Source: Papio anubis
Taxonomy: Eukaryota > Chordata > Mammalia > Primates > Cercopithecidae
Assembly (NCBI RefSeq): GCF_008728515.1
Contig: NC_044986.1
Location: forward strand, 61,989,159-62,053,158
DNA length: 64,000 bases
Direction of reading: 5' to 3'
Shown piece after piece: positions 1 to 9,584 of the stretch (its first letter is position 1; the number at the start of each line of letters is the position of its first letter). The position numbers were made by a program, and so were the translations under genes. The notes below the pieces were generated by a model that ran no database searches, was not told the origin of the DNA, and was given only the letters and a program-made list of their open reading frames with translations.

Positions 1-54
1 GAGAGATCTTTACAGCTTTCTGAAGACTACATGGTCTACTGGTGGCATTTTCTT

Positions 55-358
55 TTTCTTTTCCTTTTTTTTTTTTTTTTGAGACAGTCTTGCTCTGTCA
101 CCCAGGCTGGAGTGCAGTGGCTCCATCTCAGCTCACTGCAAGCTCTGCCTCCCAGGTTCATGCCATTCTATTGCCTCAGCCTCCGGAGTAGCTGGGACTA
201 CAGGTGCCTGCCACCATACCTGACTAATTTTTTGTATTTTTAGTAGAGACGGGGTTTCACTGTGTTAGCCAGGATGGTCTCGATCTCCTGACCTCGTGAT
301 CCACCGCCTCAGCCTCCCAAAGTGCTGGGATTACAGGCATGAGCCACCGCGCCCGGCC
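55..358 (-). mobile_element. AluY, full length, antisense
   Basis: The poly-T tract (65-80) is the Alu tail read on the + strand. It is followed by an antisense dimeric Alu ending in gcgcccggcc. The phrase agccaggatggtctcgatctcctgacctcgtgat is the AluY/Sc type of left monomer. An exact 18-bp target-site duplication, tactggtggcattttctt, flanks it at 37-54 and 359-376, and the right copy is followed by aaac as expected for L1 endonuclease cleavage. Confidence 0.97.
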
Positions 359-376
359 TACTGGTGGCATTTTCTT

Positions 377-860
377 AAACACTTAAAGGTTTTTCATAAC
401 CACCCCCTAAGAGGCAAGTCACCATGTTTTTCTAAGAAAGCGAATGGCCAATGTGAACCTTCCACAAAATTATAGCAGGTATACATGGTGTTGTCTTTAG
501 TATTGTTATTATTTATGATTATTGGGACCTATCCAGTGATACATATATCAGTCAGAATGCAGATTTATAATGACTCTTAAGGAACCTCTCATAGGGCTTC
601 CTGGGCATATGGTAAACCTTAGAGTTCCTCTTCTGTTGTGCATTTCTCTGCAAATTCAGGTAACATCTGGTCCACATCACATCACTCTGGGGATTTGGCC
701 TTGTGGAACTAAAGTTAGATGCTGCTCGATCTATTCTTTTGGCTCTGAGTAATGAATGGTCTCTTTTTCTGACCCAGAGATCTTGTATATTCTGCCAGTA
801 TATGGACTAACTAGTGTGCAAATAAAATAAAATCTTAGCCCTTTCAGTTTCTTACTTAAC
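377..860. other. Unassigned sequence
   Basis: AT-rich DNA with no repeat family or gene that I recognise. It may be the left continuation of the old antisense L1/HAL1 copy to its right, but I could not match it. The short open frame at 570-752 has no recognisable domain. Confidence 0.5.
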
Positions 861-3570
861 AAAGGTTTGTTGGGATTTAGGAAATTTGGGTAATTGTTTT
901 CATCAAATTTGGAAATTTTTTAAGCATTATTTCATCTATAGTTCTTTATGTCCCCTCTTCTCTTTTCTTCTGGGATTTCAATCACATTTATATTCTGCCA
1001 CTTCAACCTGTACTACAGCTTACTGATGTTCTGTTTGTTTAACCATCATTATTATCATTATCTTTTCCTTCTATGTTTCATTTCTATTGCTATGTCTTTA
1101 AATTTATAAATCTCTTTTTTGAAATGTCTAATCTGAAATAAATCTTATCCAATATATTGTTATAATTTTTATTGTTATAGTTTTTTTTTCTAATTTGTCT
1201 TGAGATCTCTTTGTCAAAGAGTGGTCATAAGCAAAGATAAAATTCTCCAGGAGAGCCCTCACCAGAGAAAAAGTTAGGTTCAAATGTGAATGCCAATGAG
1301 ACACAATGAGGAAGTAAAACTAAAATGCATGACAGATGAAATTTATTTCTTACAGGTCTCAAGGAAATTAGGAGTTCTAAGGGGGAGGCTGACAGGAAGT
1401 CTGGAGGTAGCAGGGAGCTCAATCAGTAGGTGGGGAGCAAGAGAGAGAGAAGAGAGAAAGAGAATCTGTGAAACTATGCCTTGAATGTAGTCCATGAGAG
1501 TTTTCTCTTAGGCTTTTCTACAGGGGCTATGGATTAGCTGGTGTAAAGAAAGCACATATAGGCTGGGCATGGTGGTTCACATTTGTAATCCTAGCACTTT
1601 GGGAGGTGGAGGTAGGTGGATCACTTGAGGCCAGAAGTTCAAGACCAGCCTGACCAACATGGTGAAACCTCAACTCTACTAAAAATACAAAAAGTTAGAC
1701 AAGCGTGGTGGTGGTGCATGCCCGTAATCCCAGCTACTCAGAAGGCTGAGGCAGGAGAATTGCTTGAACTCAGGAGGCAGAGTTTGCAGTGATCCAAAAT
1801 CCTGCCACTGCACTCCAGCCTGGGCAACAGAGCAAGACTCCATCTCCAAAAGAAAAAAAAAAAAAAGAAAAGAAAATGCATATAAAATGGGGAACTTATT
1901 TACATGACTCTAGTGGTGACCAATAAGTTTTATCATAGTCAACAGCTGTGTTGTGTGTTGGGTTTGGGGTCAATGAGCTAAGAAACAAGTGGGCTATATT
2001 GCAACCACCACATGGAGAATTTTTAGCTAGATCAAAGGTAATAGGGTATGACTAGGTTTCCAACAACTTATGTCAGGTCTAAAAATGAATACCAAAGCAA
2101 CAATAATAAACAAATTTTTAATACATATTTTCGATTTACACATTACTGTTTTCATATCTGCTGCTTGAATTTTCATCTTTTAGAGTATAGAGAGTATATA
2201 CAAATCTCTCATATTTCTGTACATCTTGCTAGCAGAAAAACTATCTTTATGTTTTCAAGGATGGTTGTATAGCAAGCAACCTTAGAAAATACAGACAGTA
2301 TCTCCTCCTGGAACGAACAACAGATTTGCTTATTATTAGTATAATAAATACAGTGGTGTTTTTCCCCTAGGGAAAAAATGTTTTATTTTCATTCTATCAT
2401 AAAAGGTTTTAATCATCTAAACTAAGATTCCTCGGTTATGATGAAACCCACTGGAGGTATAACATTCATCTAGGCCCCTCTATGTGACCTCTGAACTTGA
2501 AGGCAAGAGGCCCAAATGCAAATCTGAGTCCACACTACTTTCTCTGCTACGAGTAATAAGGTCCTTTGAGCCTGGACCCTCATGTCTCCTGAGAGCATCC
2601 ATAAAACTGTGGCAAGTTAACTTGCTAAATCGCAGCTACCATAAAATTTCAGGCTCCTCAGAGCTCCTGACAGTAATCATAACTAGCTTACTATCTTTGT
2701 CTGCTAACTCTAACGTATGCCTCAGTTCTAGGTTGATTTCAATTCATTTATTATTTTATTATGGGTTGTATTTGCCTGCTTCTTTGCGTGCCTGGTAATT
2801 TTTTTATTGGATGTCAGGCACTGAGAATTTCACTTTGTTAACTGCTGGATAATTTTATATTCCTATACATATTCTTGACCTTTGCTCTGAGTTGCTGTTA
2901 AATTACTTGGAAACAGTTTTAGCCTTTTCAGATTTGCTTTTAAGATTTCTAACTTAGGTAAGATCGTAGTGGTGCTTAATCTAAGGGACATTATTCCTCA
3001 CTACTAAGGCAAGGCATTTCTGTGTGCTCTGTCCAATGCCACAAATCATGAGATTTTCTAGTCTGGCTGGTGAGAACAGGCATTCTCCCCAGCCCCACAT
3101 AAGTGCTAATCATGTGGAGTGCTTTTTTCTTGGCCTCAAGTAGTTTCCTCCCAGGAATGCACTGATTAGTACTCAGCTGAATACTCAATAGGAACCACTG
3201 CCTATCTCCAGAGTTCTTTTTTTGTGCAGCTCTCCTCTCTGCTACTCCGTCCTGTGAATTTTAGCTATGTTGGTTTTCCCAGACTCTCAACTGTGTCTTT
3301 TTCACTTAGGAGATCTGCCAGGTCCCTTTGGGCTTCTCTCTGTCACGGCAATGCTTCTTAGAAAGTCTTGCAAGGCAGAAAGCTGGGGAAATTGTAAAGC
3401 TTACTTTATTTGTTTACTAGTTTCCAGGGATTGCTGTCTTTCATTTTCTGATATTCAGCGCAGTGTCTTAAAAAATAATTTTATATATCTTATCCAACTT
3501 TTGAAGTTTTAGATAGAAAGGTAACTCTGAACAATATTACTCTATCTTGGTCAGAAGTAGAAGTCCTTAC
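860..3570 (-). mobile_element. Ancient L1 (L1M or HAL1) 5' region, antisense, split by an Alu
   Basis: Read on the minus strand, the element starts near 3,560 with a 5' end in which a ccaagatggagta-type motif is visible (tactctatcttggtcagaag on +). It runs left through a long diverged 5'UTR (about 3,560-2,600). Near 880-1,180 it reaches ORF1-like sequence: the minus strand of 960-1,040 encodes a decayed form of the ORF1 stretch that reads NEQSLQ...IGVPE in younger L1s. An AluS at 1,561-1,868 splits it. The middle (1,885-2,600) is assigned by continuity only. The choice between HAL1 and L1M, and the left end, are uncertain. Confidence 0.65.
1561..1868 (+). mobile_element. AluS, full length
   Basis: Dimeric Alu starting ggctgggcatggtgg, with cctgaccaacatggtgaaac (AluS type) and an A-rich tail containing G interruptions. 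The imperfect TSD aaagaaagcacatata / aaagaaaatgcatata lies at 1,545-1,560 and 1,869-1,884. It lies within the antisense ancient L1/HAL1 block. Confidence 0.95.
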
Positions 3571-3869
3571 CAGTAAAATTTTGTCTCATGGAACATGGTT
3601 CTTAGAGCATCAGTGGTTTAGAAACATTGGATTAAATTATTTTTATACATTCAAATATACTATCTTATTCTAAAGTAAATATTTGCATAATCCTTAACAT
3701 AAACACTATGTTTTCCATTTTTAAAAATTAAGATGTATAAAATGTAGAAGAAAATCTGCTTGATATACAACTTGACAAAGTAAAAATAATGACTAATCTG
3801 ATAAACATTGGGGCTGGAAGATAGGAGAATCATACAAGAAAGTATAGAGAGATTGAATTTCTCTGCTTA
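3571..3869. other. Unassigned AT-rich sequence
   Basis: Nothing recognised between the L1/HAL1 5' end and the MST LTR. Confidence 0.5.
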
Positions 3870-3874
3870 CATAG

Positions 3875-4229
3875 TGATATGGTTTGGCTCTGTGTCCCTA
3901 CCCAAATCTCATCTTGAATTGTACTCCCATAATCCCCACATGTTGTGGGATTGACCCAGTGAGAGATAATTTGAATCATGGGGGTGGTTGCCCCCATATT
4001 GTTCTCATGGTAGTGAATATGTCTGATGAGATCTGATGTTTTTTTCAGGGATTTCTACTTTTGCATCTTTCTCATTTTCTCTTGCTGTCACCATGTAAGA
4101 AGTGCCTTTCGCCTCCCACCATGATTCTGAGGCCTCCCCAGCCATGTGGAACTGTAAGTTCAATTAAACCTCTTTTTCTTCCCAGGCTGGGGTATATCTT
4201 TATCAGCAGCACAAAAACAGACTAATACA
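3875..4229 (+). mobile_element. MST-type solo LTR (ERVL-MaLR)
   Basis: Begins tgatatggtttggctctgtg and ends cagactaatac, the termini of MSTA/MSTB LTRs, and is about 355 bp long. The internal aattaaacctcttt is the degenerate polyadenylation region. A 5-bp TSD, catag / cattg (4 of 5), flanks it. There is no internal retroviral sequence next to it, so this is a solo LTR. Confidence 0.93.
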
Positions 4230-4334
4230 CATTGAAAATCAAGAAAAATTATTTTAAATCTTTAGTGTTAGATTAAGAGGCCTGAGTTTTAAATTTAAAT
4301 GCATTAAAATAACCAGTAGGTGGTATTTATACAT

Positions 4335-4560
4335 TGCAGTTTTTAAGAGCATACAATCCTGCATCAGAATTGCAGAGATTAAATCCTGCTATTTAATTAT
4401 TGCAATTTGGACAGGTTAAGCTCTCTCTGTCATCATTTTTTTAAAGAAGAAATTTTGAAAATAGCTATAATAATGGAGTTATTTGGAGGAATAAACAAAA
4501 TAATATACAAAAATTACATAATGTAGCTGACATGTAGTAAGCATTAGCTATTTTGGGCCT
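4335..4560 (+). repeat. MIR SINE
   Basis: The order of blocks fits a diverged MIR: taagagcatacaatcctg, attaaatcctgctatttaatt, ggacaggttaagctctctctgtc, ataataatgga, then the 3' end acatgtagtaagcattagctatt. These match the MIR start (gttaagagc), core and 3' terminus (catagtaagtgctcaataaatgttagctatt). Confidence 0.85.
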
Positions 4561-4889
4561 ATAAAATGATAATGTTGTATGGTTTAACCATATGTACATA
4601 TATTCTTTGTTGTCATGTGCATAAATAAATCTGGTTTTACTGTAGATAATTCATATACATGGCTTAAAAATGATAAATCAAAAGAGGGGTATTCATCAGT
4701 GATCTAGTACCATTACCAGAAGAACAATAAGAGTAAAATCATCATGGATATTTAGCTGATGTATATGAATATGGGACTGGGCCAGGAGGAAAGTGTAGTT
4801 GAAATATGCTTATCCAATTTTGGACTGCAATAATAATAGAAATAACAATAATAAGAAGAATAACTGCTTCCATGAATTTTTACTCAGTT
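4561..4889. other. Unassigned AT-rich sequence
   Basis: No recognisable gene or repeat. Confidence 0.5.
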
Positions 4890-4900
4890 TTAAATTCTAC

Positions 4901-4943
4901 ATTTTTTTTTTTTTTTTTTTTTTGCTACCCCACATCACAGACA
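4901..4943 (-). mobile_element. Tiny poly(A)-tailed retro-insertion of unknown source
   Basis: A T22 run (4,902-4,923) followed by about 20 bp (gctaccccacatcacagaca) sits between two copies of ttaaattctac (4,890-4,900 and 4,944-4,954). The right copy continues tttt|aaac, matching the L1 endonuclease site TTTT/AA in the orientation expected for an antisense insert. Seen on the minus strand this is about 20 nt of transcript plus a 22-nt tail, so it is an extremely 5'-truncated L1-mediated insertion. The source RNA is unknown. Confidence 0.65.
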
Positions 4944-4954
4944 TTAAATTCTAC

Positions 4955-5535
4955 TTTTAAACTAACAAAATGCAACTTGTACATGATATTTCTTTAAAAT
5001 GTTGAATTTTTCTATCAGATATTCTGGAGTTTTTTTGTTTTCCACAGTAAATCTACATAGTTATTTGAGATGTGCACTTTTTATATATAGTTACAATTTA
5101 CATTCCTACATCAAAATGATTACTGATATAGTTGAGTGAATAAAAGATATATATCATAACATTTAAATGACAAAATTATAATATAAAGAAAAGAAAATAT
5201 CCAAGAATTATACAGTATGTATTTTCAAATTAAGGTCCTTGTAAGAGACTGATTATACCCAGGTCAAGAAGGAAGTAAAACTTCAATAAATGAAGTCCAT
5301 CTGGGCCAAAATGAGGACTAGCTGTTGAATCTTCTCTGAGCCTAAGAACTTTAGCAACTGTTCCAGTTTTGCTCATGGTTGAAAAATGTTTCCTATATGG
5401 CAAAGGCAGATGTAAAAGAGACAATTAAAAAAAAAATTAGAGAGTGGAATATTGTATATTTATATTCTATAGTAGTTTTTTCCACCTTGTTTATAGCCTT
5501 TTAAAATGTTGATGAATTCCTTAAAATGCTGAATT
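4955..5535. other. Unassigned AT-rich sequence
   Basis: No recognisable gene or repeat. The open frame at 5,230-5,424 on the minus strand has no known domain. Confidence 0.5.
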
Positions 5536-5546
5536 AGACAAAAATA

Positions 5547-5850
5547 GGCTGGGCGTGGTGGTTCACTCCTGTAATCCCAGCACTTTGGGAGACTGAAGTT
5601 GGTGGATCATCTGAGGTCAGGAGTTTGAGACCACCCTGGCCAACACGGTGAAACCCTATCTCTACTAAAAATACAAAAAGTTAGCCAGACATGGTGACAT
5701 ACCTTGTAATCCCAGCTACAAGGGAGACTGAGGCAGGAGAATCGCTTGAACCCAGGAAGGGGAGGTTGCTGTGAGCTGAGATTGTGCCACTGCATGCCAG
5801 CCTGGGTGACAGAGAGAGAGTCCATCTCAAAAACATGAAAATTATAAAAA
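5547..5850 (+). mobile_element. AluS, full length
   Basis: Starts ggctgggcgtggtgg, has both monomers and a degenerate tail (aaaaacatgaaaattataaaaa). An exact 11-bp TSD, agacaaaaata, lies at 5,536-5,546 and 5,851-5,861. Confidence 0.95.
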
Positions 5851-5861
5851 AGACAAAAATA

Positions 5862-6293
5862 TTGGTCTTTATTCCTTTAGCCAGGTACCAAGGAACTCTA
5901 TCCCTTTTAAAATTAAAACATGAAATGAACAACTGGTTGGAAAATCTAGGTTACCTTAGGCTCCCACGTACCTCCCATAGTTAGATCCCTCCTTTCTCAT
6001 GTCTGGAGATCCTACTGCACTTGAAGCCTACCTCACTCATTGCACCCATCACATTGTAATGATATTAGTTTCCTTTCACATCAACGATACCTCTTTAAAT
6101 GAAAAATCTAACACTCCTACACAAAAGATACTCAACAAATGTTGACTTATCTTAATTTTTGTTCTTTTCCTAAATTTATACAAACATTGTGCATACAAAT
6201 AATCACTTCATCTAGTCCCCTACACCAATCTTCTAAGAAGCAGCTCTCTTCATATAAACATATCTCTTGGTCATTTAAGAATTAGAAGTTTCT
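5862..6293. other. Unassigned sequence
   Basis: Nothing recognised between two Alus. Confidence 0.5.
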
Positions 6294-6567
6294 GGCTGGG
6301 TGTGGTGGCTCACGTCTGTAATCCCAACACTTTGGGAGGCCGAGGCAGACGAATCACGAGGTCAGGAGATGGAGACCATCTTGGCTAACACGGTGAAACC
6401 CCGTCTCTACTAAAAATACAGATTAGCCTCATGTGGTGGCGGACACCTGTAGTCCCAGCTACTTGGGAGGCTAAGGCAGGAGAATTGCTTGAACTCGGGA
6501 GGCGGAGTTTGCAGTGAGCTGAGATCGCGCCACTGGACTCCAGCCTAGGCGACAGAGTGAGACTGCG
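6294..6567 (+). mobile_element. AluY-like copy without a poly(A) tail
   Basis: Starts ggctgggtgtggtggctcac and carries gaggtcaggagatggagaccatcttggctaac, an AluY-type stretch. It ends abruptly at gagtgagactgcgt, with no A-tail, and abuts an inverted Alu fragment. About 10 bp are missing between aaaatacag and attagcc. Confidence 0.92.
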
Positions 6568-6690
6568 TTACTCACTCCATCACCTAGGCCTTCTGAGTTG
6601 AAGCGATTCTCCTGCCTCAGCCTCCCAGTTAGCCAGGACTACAGGCACGTGTCACCACACCCTGCTAATGTTTCTGTATTTCATATGAGA
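6568..6690 (-). mobile_element. Alu fragment, antisense, internally deleted
   Basis: Reads ctccatcacctaggcc (a form of ctgtcacccaggct), then jumps to gttgaagcgattctcctgcctcagcc and stops at ctgtatttcatatgag. About 60 bp are missing between the first two blocks, and it has neither T-tail nor right monomer end. It joins head-on to the tail-less Alu at its left. Confidence 0.88.
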
Positions 6691-7098
6691 AATAATTCAA
6701 GTACATATTTAGTATTGCTAAATCTGACTTTTCTCTAGTAAACATTTATTTTCATAGACAATTTCAGGGGCAAATTTTTCAAAAATTTGGCTATTTGCTA
6801 AGAGAAGTTGGTCATTACTTTTTATACTCATGACACTATAGTTATGTCTAACATTCTTCATTACTTTCTTAAATTGTATAGAACATAATTTTTCTAGAAA
6901 ATAACCTTGGTGGATAAATATAACATGTTTTCATATTTATTTAGTAACATTATAAACATAGAAGTGCCTACCAATGATAGTTGAGCTACAGCCACATGTA
7001 ATTACACTCTGGTGATCTGCTTTGCCTATGTCAGATTCCAAACTTCAAAGATGTGCTAGCTATATTCCAGTTGTTCAGAGTCAGCACTTTTGACATAT
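6691..7098. other. Unassigned sequence
   Basis: No recognisable gene or repeat. Confidence 0.5.
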
Positions 7099-7110
7099 AA
7101 GAAATTTGTT

Positions 7111-7406
7111 GGCTGAGCTCGGTGGTTCACACCTGTAATCCCAGCACTTTGGGAGGCCGAGGCAGATGGATTACCTGAGGTCAGGAGTTCAAGACCAGCT
7201 GGCTAACATGGAAAAACCCTGTTTCTACTAAAAATACAAAAAAAAATAGCCTGGCATGGTTGCGCACGCCTGTAATCCCAGTTACTCAGGAGACTGAGGC
7301 AGGAGAATCCAGCACATGGAGCTTGCAGTTAGCCAAGATAATGCCATTGCACCCCAACTTGGGCAACAAGAGTGAAACTCCATCTCAAAAAAAAAAAAAA
7401 AGAAAA
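7111..7406 (+). mobile_element. AluS, full length
   Basis: Starts ggctgagctcggtggttcac and ends in an A-tail. An exact 12-bp TSD, aagaaatttgtt, lies at 7,099-7,110 and 7,407-7,418. The right monomer has a small deletion (gagaatccagcacatgg). Confidence 0.95.
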
Positions 7407-7549
7407 AAGAAATTTGTTTTTACATTTAAGTGTCTGGTGTGTGCCAAGAACATATTTTTGAATGGGCATTATGTTCAACTTAATATCTTAAATATGGAAA
7501 GGATACATGGGAGTGCCCTGGATGGGCTATTTTAAAAGATAAAAAAATC

Positions 7550-8517
7550 GACAGAAGACAGGTGATTTCTGCATTTTCAACTGAGGTACCAGGTTCATCT
7601 CACTGGGGTGTGTCAGACAGTCGGTGCTGGTCAGTGAGTGCAGCCCGACCAGTGAGAGCTGAAGCAGGGCGAGGCATTGTCTCACCTGGGAGGCACAATG
7701 GGGAAGGGAATTCCTTTTCCTAGCCAAGGGAAACTGAGACACAAAACACCTGGAAAATTGGGTAACTCCCACCCTAATACTGCACTTTACCAACGGTCTT
7801 AGCAAATGGCACACCAGGAGATTATATCCCACATCTGGCCCAGAGGGTCCCACACGGAGCCTCCCTCATTGCTAGCACAGCAGTCTGAGATCTAACTGCA
7901 AGGCAGCAGCGAGACTGGGGGAGGAATGCCACCATTGCTGAGGCTTAAGTAGGTAAATGAAGCCTCCTGGAAGCTCAAATTCGGTGGAGTCCACCACAGC
8001 TCAAGGAGGCCTGCCTGCCTCTGTAGACTCCACCTCTGGGGACAGGGCATAGCCAAACAAAAGGAAGCAGAAACCTCTGCAGATGTAAATGTCCTTGTCT
8101 GACAGCTTTGAAGAGAGCAGTTGTTCTCCCAGCATGGAGGTTGAAATCTGAAAATGGACAGACTGCCTGCTCAAGTGGGTCCCTGACCCGTGAGTAGCCT
8201 AACTGGGAGACGTCCCCCACCAGGTGCAGACAGACACCTCACACCTCACACTGCTGGGTACATCTCTGAGACGAAGCTTCCACAGCAAGAATCAGACAGC
8301 AACACTCGCTGTTCAGCAATATTCTATCTTCTGCAGTCTCCGCTGCTGATACCCTGACAAACAGGGTCTGGAGTGGACCTCAGGCAAACTCCAACAAACC
8401 TTCAGCTGAGGGTCCTGACTGTTAGAAGGAAAACTAACAAACAGAAAAGACACCCACACCAAAACCCCATTAGTATGTGACCATCGTCAAAGACCAAAGG
8501 CAGATAAAACCACAAAG
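7550..8517 (+). promoter_or_regulatory. L1 5'UTR (internal promoter region), 5'-truncated
   Basis: About 968 bp of L1 5'UTR, from acaggtgatttctgc to the ORF1 start. In intact L1s this region holds an internal RNA polymerase II promoter at the extreme 5' end and an antisense promoter further in. The extreme 5' end, which normally holds a YY1 site near +10-20, is absent here, so sense transcription is probably impaired. That consequence is inferred from family knowledge. Confidence 0.85.
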
Positions 8518-9519
8518 ATGGGGAAAAAGTAGTGCAAAAAAGCTGGAAATTCAAAAAATCAGAGCTCATCTCCCCCTGCAGGAATGCAGCTCATCGCCAG
8601 CAATGGAGCAAAGCTGGATGGAGAATGACTTTGATGAGTTGAGAGAAGAAGGCTTCAGTCGATCAAACTTCTCAGAGCTAAAGGAGGAACTACGTAACCA
8701 GCGCAAAGAAACTAAAAACCTTGAAAAAAGAATGGATGAATGGATAACTAGAATAGTCAATGCAGAGAAGACCATAAAAGAATTGACAGTGATGAAAATC
8801 ATGACATGAGAACTACGTGACAAATGCACAAGCTTCAGCAACCAGCAGTATCAACTGGAAGAAAGAGTATCAGTGATTGAAGATCAAATGAATGAAATGA
8901 AGCGAGAAGAGAAGTGTAGAGAAAAAAGAGTAAAAAGAAATGAACAAAGCCTCCAAGAAATATAGGATTATGTGAAAAGACCAAATCTACATCTGATTGA
9001 TGTGCCTGAAAGTGACAGGGAAAATGGAACCAAGTGGGAAAACACTCTGCAGGATATCATCCAGGAAAACTTCCTCAACCTAGTAAGGCAGGTCAACATT
9101 CAAATTCAGGAAATACAGAAAACGCCACAAAGATACTCCTCAAGAAGAGCAACTCTAAGACACATAATTGTCAGATACACCAAAGTTGAAATGAAGGAAA
9201 AATGTTAAGGGCAGCCAGAGAGAAAGGTTGGGTTACCCACAAAGGGAAGCCCTTCAGACTAACAGCAGATCTCTTGGCAGAAACTCTCCAAGCCAGAAGA
9301 GAGTGGGGGCCAATATTCAACATTCTTAAAGAAAAGAATTTTCAACCCAGAATTTCATATCCAGCCAAACTAAGTGAAGGAGAAATAAAATCCTTTACAG
9401 ACAAGCAAATGCTGAGAGATTTTGTCACCACCAGGCCTGCCCTACAAGAGATCCTGAAGGAAGCACTAAATATGGAAGGAATAACCGGTACCAGCCATTG
9501 CAAAAACAAGCCAAAATGA
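8518..9519 (+). pseudogene. L1 ORF1 remnant (RNA-binding protein ORF1p)
   Basis: ORF1p is the L1 RNA-binding chaperone that trimerises through an N-terminal coiled coil. The expected ATG (8,518) is followed after three codons by a TAG (8,530), and a frame change follows. The frame at 8,603-8,809 reads MEQSWMENDFDELREEGF and then a heptad-like coiled-coil stretch, ending in TGA at 8,807 (a likely CGA-to-TGA change at a CpG). A TAG near 8,963 follows. The next open block, 8,972-9,208, carries the RRM-like part (KRPNLHLIDVPES). A one-base loss near 9,200 shifts the frame again. The C-terminal block (9,202-9,519) contains LRAAREKGWVTHKGKPFRL and ends at the normal stop. Total length, about 334 codons, is close to the usual 338. 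Confidence 0.93.
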
Positions 9520-9584
9520 AAAGACCATCAATGCTAGGAAGAAACTGCATCAACTAACGAGCAAAATTACCAGCTAATATCATA

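Noticed and set aside
2484..2798. 104-codon frame
   Set aside because: Lies in the antisense L1/HAL1 5' region; no known domain or splice context.
7527..7853. 108-codon minus-strand frame in the L1 5'UTR, considered as an ORF0-like gene
   Set aside because: The first codon is GTG, not ATG. The first in-frame Met is near the end, and the frame runs out of the L1 into flanking DNA.
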